A stretch of DNA of 50,376 nucleotides from Nitrospinaceae bacterium (GTDB lineage Bacteria; Nitrospinota; Nitrospinia; Nitrospinales; VA-1), in NCBI GenBank assembly GCA_029261695.1, contig JAJDAV010000014.1, positions 1 through 50,376 of the forward strand, in the 5' to 3' direction. Within the stretch, counting starts at the first letter, position 1; every line of letters begins with the position of its first letter. The notes under the pieces were generated by a model that was not told the DNA's origin, did not search any database, and worked only from the letters and a program-made list of their open reading frames with translations. Below are positions 45,931 to 50,376 of the stretch, piece by piece. The translations under genes and the position numbers were made by a program.

Positions 45931-46641
45931 ATGGAAAGTGAGGAAAGGGGAACCCTGGATCCGGGGACTGTTTATATAGTAAGTACTCCAATTGGAAATC
46001 TAGGCGATTTCACTCAGCGGGCGGTAGAAATTTTGAGTGGCGTATCCTTGATTGCTGCCGAAGATACCCGTCGCACACGGATTTTATTAAATCGATATGA
46101 AATCCAAACACCTCTTTCCAGTTACAACAGCTATAACAAGTTTAAAAAAGAACCATTATTCATGGGTCGCCTTAAAAAAGGCGAAAGCATTGCCTTGGTT
46201 TCTGATGCAGGAACACCCGGAATTTCAGATCCGCATTACCATTTAGTGCAAGCGGCGTTGGATGGGGGGTTCGCTGTAAATGCCATTCCCGGTCCATCAG
46301 CATTGTTGGCTGCCCTGACGGTTTCGGGTCTTCCAATGGATAAATTTGTTTTTGAAGGGTTTCTTCCAAGAAAAAAAGGAAGATCAACAACGCTGGAAAA
46401 ATTATCAGCGGAAAAAAGAACCATTGTAATTTTTGAATCACCGAATCGAATCCAAAAAACCTTACGGGATCTTTTAAAGTTTTTTGGAGATAGAAAAATT
46501 TCGATCGCCAGAGAATTAACGAAAATGCATGAAGAGGTAATCCGCGGGAATCTGGAAGAACTCGCTCCTCAAGAGCGCAACTGGAGAGGTGAATTAACTC
46601 TGGTAATTGCGGGATCAAACGAAAAGAAAAGGAAAGACTGA
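45931..46641 (+). CDS. rsmI: 16S rRNA (cytidine-1402-2'-O)-methyltransferase RsmI
   Basis: 236 aa. GTVYIVSTPIGNLGDFTQRA, LIAAEDTRRTRILLNRYEI, ALVSDAGTPGISDPHYHLV and PGPSALLAALTVSGL are RsmI motifs of the tetrapyrrole-methylase fold. It ends after REWRGELTLVIAG-type sequence, lacking the extra C-terminal 40-50 residues of longer RsmI forms. The next gene starts with the base after its stop codon. Confidence 0.95.
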   Translation: MESEERGTLDPGTVYIVSTPIGNLGDFTQRAVEILSGVSLIAAEDTRRTRILLNRYEIQTPLSSYNSYNKFKKEPLFMGRLKKGESIALVSDAGTPGISDPHYHLVQAALDGGFAVNAIPGPSALLAALTVSGLPMDKFVFEGFLPRKKGRSTTLEKLSAEKRTIVIFESPNRIQKTLRDLLKFFGDRKISIARELTKMHEEVIRGNLEELAPQERNWRGELTLVIAGSNEKKRKD

Positions 46642-47958
46642 ATGCCGGTAATTTCAATCATCGGTCCAAAAGGCGGAATCGGAAAAACAACGCTATCGAT
46701 AAACACTACTGCAGCGTTGACGCGAATGTTGGGCAAATCATTAGATAAGGACAGTGTGTGTTTGTTCGATCTCGATTTACGTCTTCCTACGATTTCAAGT
46801 ATTCTTGAAAGCCATCCTAGAAAAACCTTTTACGATTTGTTTGAAACCCTGGCTAACAAAACATATCAAGTCGATTTTTTGCAATCCATATATAGAATTC
46901 TGACATTGTTTCAGGCTTATCTGGACAAGGAGATTAAAAGCGACAATGCGCAGTTGCAAAAAAGCCTGGCCTTATACAAAAATCTGAATATTGAGTTGTT
47001 TCATTTTTCGGAATTTTCTTTTGGAAATCAGTTGCAGGAATTGTTTCTTGAGCGTGGGCAAATTTATACAGTAAATCAGATCAAGGTCCTGAAACCGCTT
47101 TTGAAAAAATTCAATATGGATCAGTTTAAAGAGGTCCTAAAAGAACATGAAAATAATTCCCGCCCTGTTGCAGATGAATTTATTAATTATATAGAGGAAT
47201 ATAAATTCTCTTTGCTGGGAGGTGAAGTTCCTATTCTTGGAAAAAGGAACCACCGAAAACGCATCAATGAACCCGCTTTCCTGCTACTGTTTTTGGAGTT
47301 TGTAAATGAACTCATCGACCGTTTCAAATATGTTGTTCTAGATACTCCTGCGGGTGGTGTAAACCATCTATCTTCCTTGATGAACTCCATCGATCAAGTC
47401 CTTTTCATTTTTGATATGAGCAATAGCATCGCGGTTAATGGAAGCATTGATGCCTTGCATTCGTTCATCGATTATTACGAAGATTTTTACAGGGATTTCA
47501 AACAGGGCCGATTGACAGGATTGGATAAAGCCTATGTCAACCGGATGATCGCAACCCGGGGGGAAGAGGCTGTAACGGAAATACTAAGTAACAAGAAATT
47601 TGGAATTATTTTTAATAGATGCCAATCGCCTAAGGAAATTTCGAACTGCCTGGATCAACTAAGAGAGTATTTGGAAACTTTGGATCGTTATGAAGATTAC
47701 AAAGACCGAATTCATATGGTAGGAATGGTCCCCCATCACAAAATTATTAACATTACAAATAATCGCGGCACTTTATTTTATAATAAGGATAGCTCCTTAT
47801 CTAAATGCATAAATCTTGTGGCGGAAAATATCCTTACGGACAATAAAAATTGTCCCACTTTGTCTAACCGCAATGAAGAAATTTTGGCTTTCCTTCAGAA
47901 AAAAGGGCAAGGAACCTGGGCTAGTAGATTCAGTAGAATAGCCAGTAGTGTGGGCTAA
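46642..47958 (+). CDS. ParA/MinD-like ATPase with large insertion
   Basis: 438 aa. Deviant Walker A GPKGGIGKTT (residues 8-17), FDLDLRLPT (42-50) and switch II VVLDTPAGG (231-239) define a SIMIBI ATPase. Between them, residues about 75-205 form a helical insertion absent from ParA and MinD. The C-terminal RIASSVG tail is basic. No amphipathic MinD helix is obvious. It abuts rsmI and lies 9 bp before bactofilin 2. A positioning role for the bactofilin/transpeptidase pair is inferred from gene order. Confidence 0.88.
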   Translation: MPVISIIGPKGGIGKTTLSINTTAALTRMLGKSLDKDSVCLFDLDLRLPTISSILESHPRKTFYDLFETLANKTYQVDFLQSIYRILTLFQAYLDKEIKSDNAQLQKSLALYKNLNIELFHFSEFSFGNQLQELFLERGQIYTVNQIKVLKPLLKKFNMDQFKEVLKEHENNSRPVADEFINYIEEYKFSLLGGEVPILGKRNHRKRINEPAFLLLFLEFVNELIDRFKYVVLDTPAGGVNHLSSLMNSIDQVLFIFDMSNSIAVNGSIDALHSFIDYYEDFYRDFKQGRLTGLDKAYVNRMIATRGEEAVTEILSNKKFGIIFNRCQSPKEISNCLDQLREYLETLDRYEDYKDRIHMVGMVPHHKIINITNNRGTLFYNKDSSLSKCINLVAENILTDNKNCPTLSNRNEEILAFLQKKGQGTWASRFSRIASSVG

Positions 47959-47967
47959 TTTTTTGTA

Positions 47968-48519
47968 ATGACCGATATAAAACTTAAAGTTCTAACAGAA
48001 AAAGATTTCTATTTCCTGGCTAAAAAAACACCAGAGGGTGTTTATGATAAGGAAACCAGAGATAAGCTGCTTAGGATTATAAAAAGATTGAACCACGGGA
48101 TAGATTTTTGTACCGGTGATGAAAAGCAGCTTCACAAAAAATTTAAAAATTCAGTTTTTGGAATCTTGTACAGCAAAGATTCAGAAACAAACGAGAAAAT
48201 TAATCATCCAGGGAAAATACATTTAGCAGGAAAATTTTCTGGAGATATTGTAGCCGAATCCGTTCTTATTGAAAAAACCGCTACGGTTTTTGCAAATATT
48301 GCTGCCGAAGAAGTTTTATGTAAAGGCGTAGTTCGGGGAGACATCCGCGCCACTGAAAAAGTCAAAATTACCAAAGAAGCAGAGGTCACCGGTGATATCC
48401 ATTCCCCGAATCTAAATATTGAAAAAGGTGCGTTATTTGAAGGCCGTTGTTCAATGCCTAAGAACAGAAAACCTCAACCTCTTTTTTTGATGGGAAAGAT
48501 GCCCAAAAAAACCGGCTGA
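47968..48519 (+). CDS. Bactofilin 2 with extra N-terminal domain
   Basis: 183 aa. Residues about 80-165 are a bactofilin beta-helix (HLAGKFSGDIVAESVLIEKT, GVVRGDIRATEKVKITKEAE, TGDIHSPNLNIEKGALFEG). The N-terminal 65 residues (IKLKVLTEKDFYFLAKKTPE, GVYDKETRDKLLRIIKRL, KKFKNSVFG) are not part of usual bactofilins. They match the N-terminus of the downstream transpeptidase. The shared domain may couple the two proteins. Confidence 0.88.
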   Translation: MTDIKLKVLTEKDFYFLAKKTPEGVYDKETRDKLLRIIKRLNHGIDFCTGDEKQLHKKFKNSVFGILYSKDSETNEKINHPGKIHLAGKFSGDIVAESVLIEKTATVFANIAAEEVLCKGVVRGDIRATEKVKITKEAEVTGDIHSPNLNIEKGALFEGRCSMPKNRKPQPLFLMGKMPKKTG

Positions 48520-48611
48520 AGTTTTTCGGTAATCTTTTATAAATTGCAAATTATCCTTAATTATAGCTCGGAATAAAAAGTCCGGGTACTTTGCTTTGAG
48601 GTTTAAAGGGT

Positions 48612-49760
48612 TTGGATATCAAGCTTACGGTTTTAACCGTCACAGAATATAATTTGATCGGTACAAAAGACCCAAGCGGAAGTTATGATCGCAAGACCCG
48701 GGAAAACCTGTATTGGATTATTGAAAAGCTGAGGACCAGCACCCTTCCACTTTCGAAACTTGAAACCCGCCTACTGGGAAAATTTAGAGATGCCACATTT
48801 GGCGCCTTGGAAGAAAAAGACAAAAAAGTAAAATTCGAAGTCGCACGTTATCGTTTGTCCAGCAATGTAAAGAGTACTTTAAAGTTGGTTGCTTCGGGGG
48901 TTGCCTTGGCGATTATAACCGGAGTTATAATTTACCAAATCTTTCTGGATAACCCCACTCGCCATAAAGTTGATGTGGCCTGGTATCAGGGTTTAAATAA
49001 AGTTGGCCTGGTGTCAAAGGAAGAAATTGAACAAATACGAAATGACCTTTCCATTACTTCTGTTGAGCTGGAGGAAACGCGAAAATTCAATGCTGAGCTA
49101 AGCCAGCAAATTGAAAAAATGATTTTGAATAACAAGGTAACGGAAAATTTAAAATATATTGTCAAACAGGTTTATAACAAGAAAGAAGCAAGTTACCAGA
49201 AGTCGGGAAAATTTATGACCCTGAAGTACAACGGAAAAAAAATTGCTTCGTATAATTATAAGGACCCGCAACTTTGGTATCTTTTGGGCGTTATTGAGAG
49301 CGGCGAACTTAGAGTTTATTATAACGATGAAGAAATTTTACAAATCGAATCTATTTTTGGCCGGGCGGGTGAAGAAACTCCCGTGGGTGAATATGAAATA
49401 AAAAATAAAGCATACAAACCCACCTGGTATAAAAAAGAAACACTGGATGGAAAAACAAGAGTCCGGGCAATTCCCTTTGGACATAAAGACCATGAAATCG
49501 GTCATTGGTGGATGGGAATGAAAAAACTGGGAGAACCCGTTCCGGGCAGCTATGGAATTCATGGTGTCAATGTCAGCAAGGTCAATGAATTCTTCAAGAA
49601 AAATTATGATTGGAGAAACGGAAGTGCCGGTTGCCCCAACATTCAGGATTGGTATCTAGACTTTCTCGCAAAAATGGTCCCACGCGGAACACGGGTAAAT
49701 ATAGTAGAGAAAGCCAAGGGGAATAAGAGAAAGGATTTCATCTCACCTTCTGCCGCTTAA
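48612..49760 (+). CDS. Membrane-anchored L,D-transpeptidase (YkuD-like) with shared N-terminal domain
   Basis: 382 aa, starting at TTG 48612. Residues 1-65 (IKLTVLTVTEYNLIGTKDPS, GSYDRKTRENLYWIIEKL, GKFRDATFGAL) match bactofilin 2. One transmembrane helix (about 91-112) puts the remainder in the periplasm. A coiled coil (about 135-172) follows, then a YkuD-like domain with His317 in YGIHGVN and the nucleophile Cys341 in SAGCPN (family norm SHGCxN). It would make 3-3 peptidoglycan crosslinks or attach proteins. The His-to-Ala change in the motif is notable. Confidence 0.82.
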   Translation: MDIKLTVLTVTEYNLIGTKDPSGSYDRKTRENLYWIIEKLRTSTLPLSKLETRLLGKFRDATFGALEEKDKKVKFEVARYRLSSNVKSTLKLVASGVALAIITGVIIYQIFLDNPTRHKVDVAWYQGLNKVGLVSKEEIEQIRNDLSITSVELEETRKFNAELSQQIEKMILNNKVTENLKYIVKQVYNKKEASYQKSGKFMTLKYNGKKIASYNYKDPQLWYLLGVIESGELRVYYNDEEILQIESIFGRAGEETPVGEYEIKNKAYKPTWYKKETLDGKTRVRAIPFGHKDHEIGHWWMGMKKLGEPVPGSYGIHGVNVSKVNEFFKKNYDWRNGSAGCPNIQDWYLDFLAKMVPRGTRVNIVEKAKGNKRKDFISPSAA

Positions 49761-49897
49761 CTTTTTAACGAGAAGGCTTAGGGAGGTGTATTGGTTTGTA
49801 TTTTTTATATAAGCTCCAGATTAAAATTGAACAATTTATAGAAAAGTAATAAGTCCCTAACTTTGCTGGAATGGGGCAACTCGGAAAAAACATATAA

Positions 49898-50376
49898 ATG
49901 AAAAATAAAAAAAACACTTCCCCTGCGAAAAAACTTTGGGGTGGCAGATTCAAACAATCAACCGATGCATTGATGGAAACTTTCTCAGCTTCCATTTCGT
50001 TTGACAAACGTCTTTACGACTGTGACATCGAAGGCAGTATTGCTCATTGCAAGATGCTGGCGCGTTGCAAAATCATCACATCTGCCGATTCGAATAAAAT
50101 CATTAAAGGGCTGAAACGAATTTTACGTGAATGCGATGAAGGTCGTTTTGAGTTCAGTGATAGTCTTGAAGATATTCATATGAATATAGAAAGTCGCTTA
50201 CGAGAAATTATTGGTCCTGTTGCGGGTAAGTTGCACACGGCGCGAAGCCGCAACGATCAGGTCTGCCTTGATATCAGGCTTTATCTACGAAAAGAAATTG
50301 ATGATATCGTTGGAGAGCTGAACCGATTATGTAAGGCTTTGGTTTCAATTGCGCAAAAAAATATTGACCATGTCAT
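49898..50376 (+). CDS. argH: Argininosuccinate lyase (3' truncated by window edge)
   Basis: 159 codons are present and the frame runs off the window. [44 protein letters not shown] and [19 protein letters not shown] are ArgH signatures. It splits argininosuccinate to arginine and fumarate in arginine synthesis. The ATG at 49898 has only a weak Shine-Dalgarno. The signature loop with the catalytic Ser lies beyond the edge. Confidence 0.95.
   Translation, partial: MKNKKNTSPAKKLWGGRFKQSTDALMETFSASISFDKRLYDCDIEGSIAHCKMLARCKIITSADSNKIIKGLKRILRECDEGRFEFSDSLEDIHMNIESRLREIIGPVAGKLHTARSRNDQVCLDIRLYLRKEIDDIVGELNRLCKALVSIAQKNIDHV

Overview
The window is an origin-proximal stretch of a chromosome of moderately low GC from a Gram-negative-type bacterium. 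Lipoproteins and Lgt, bactofilins, ParABS, EtfAB and a sigma-54 response regulator are all present. The gene set recalls Nitrospinota or delta-proteobacterial lineages, but that placement is inference from gene content only.

Left arm (1-19,031): nearly every gene lies on the minus strand. In order they are a truncated NtrC-type response regulator, an SNase-like nuclease, a wHTH/HATPase/STAS-like regulator, lgt, hemB, tRNA-Asn, recR, ybaB, dnaX, the SRP RNA, tRNA-Ser(GGA), a CBS-pair protein, tRNA-Arg, a lipoprotein, tRNA-Ser(GCT), tRNA-Ser(TGA), serS, a TPR lipoprotein, gyrA, gyrB and dnaA. The gyrB-dnaA gap (17,419-17,660) carries a textbook-looking origin-unwinding module: a DnaA box, a GC tract and five TAG DnaA-trios. 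I read it as oriC or part of it. dnaN and recF are not between dnaA and gyrB.

Middle (19,499-40,699): a phage-derived structural cassette on the plus strand. It holds a holin-like gene, terminase, a tail-assembly chaperone with a predicted -1 programmed frameshift, two tape-measure-like paralogues plus a remnant, a spike-base-like protein, a beta-propeller protein, HK97-type portal, protease and capsid, connectors, tail tube, a large tail-tip protein and a terminal tail protein. An oppositely oriented gene for a tandem zinc-ribbon membrane protein sits inside. A receiver-only response regulator, an S24 (LexA/CI-like) repressor with two N-terminal helix-turn-helix regions, and a small operon ending in a sigma-region-4-like protein follow. 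No integrase, replication gene, endolysin or att site was recognised, so the element may be a domesticated, gene-transfer-agent-like or defective prophage inserted beside oriC.

Right arm (40,783-50,376): plus-strand housekeeping genes. These are etfB, a small membrane protein, etfA, rsmG, two perfect parS sites, parA, parB, bactofilin 1 and rsmI. An unusual operon then follows: a ParA/MinD-like ATPase, bactofilin 2 and a membrane-anchored L,D-transpeptidase. Bactofilin 2 and the transpeptidase share a roughly 65-residue N-terminal domain, which suggests a cell-wall positioning system that I do not recognise from the literature. A truncated argH ends the window.

The strand switch near 17.4-19.5 kb fits bidirectional replication starting there.
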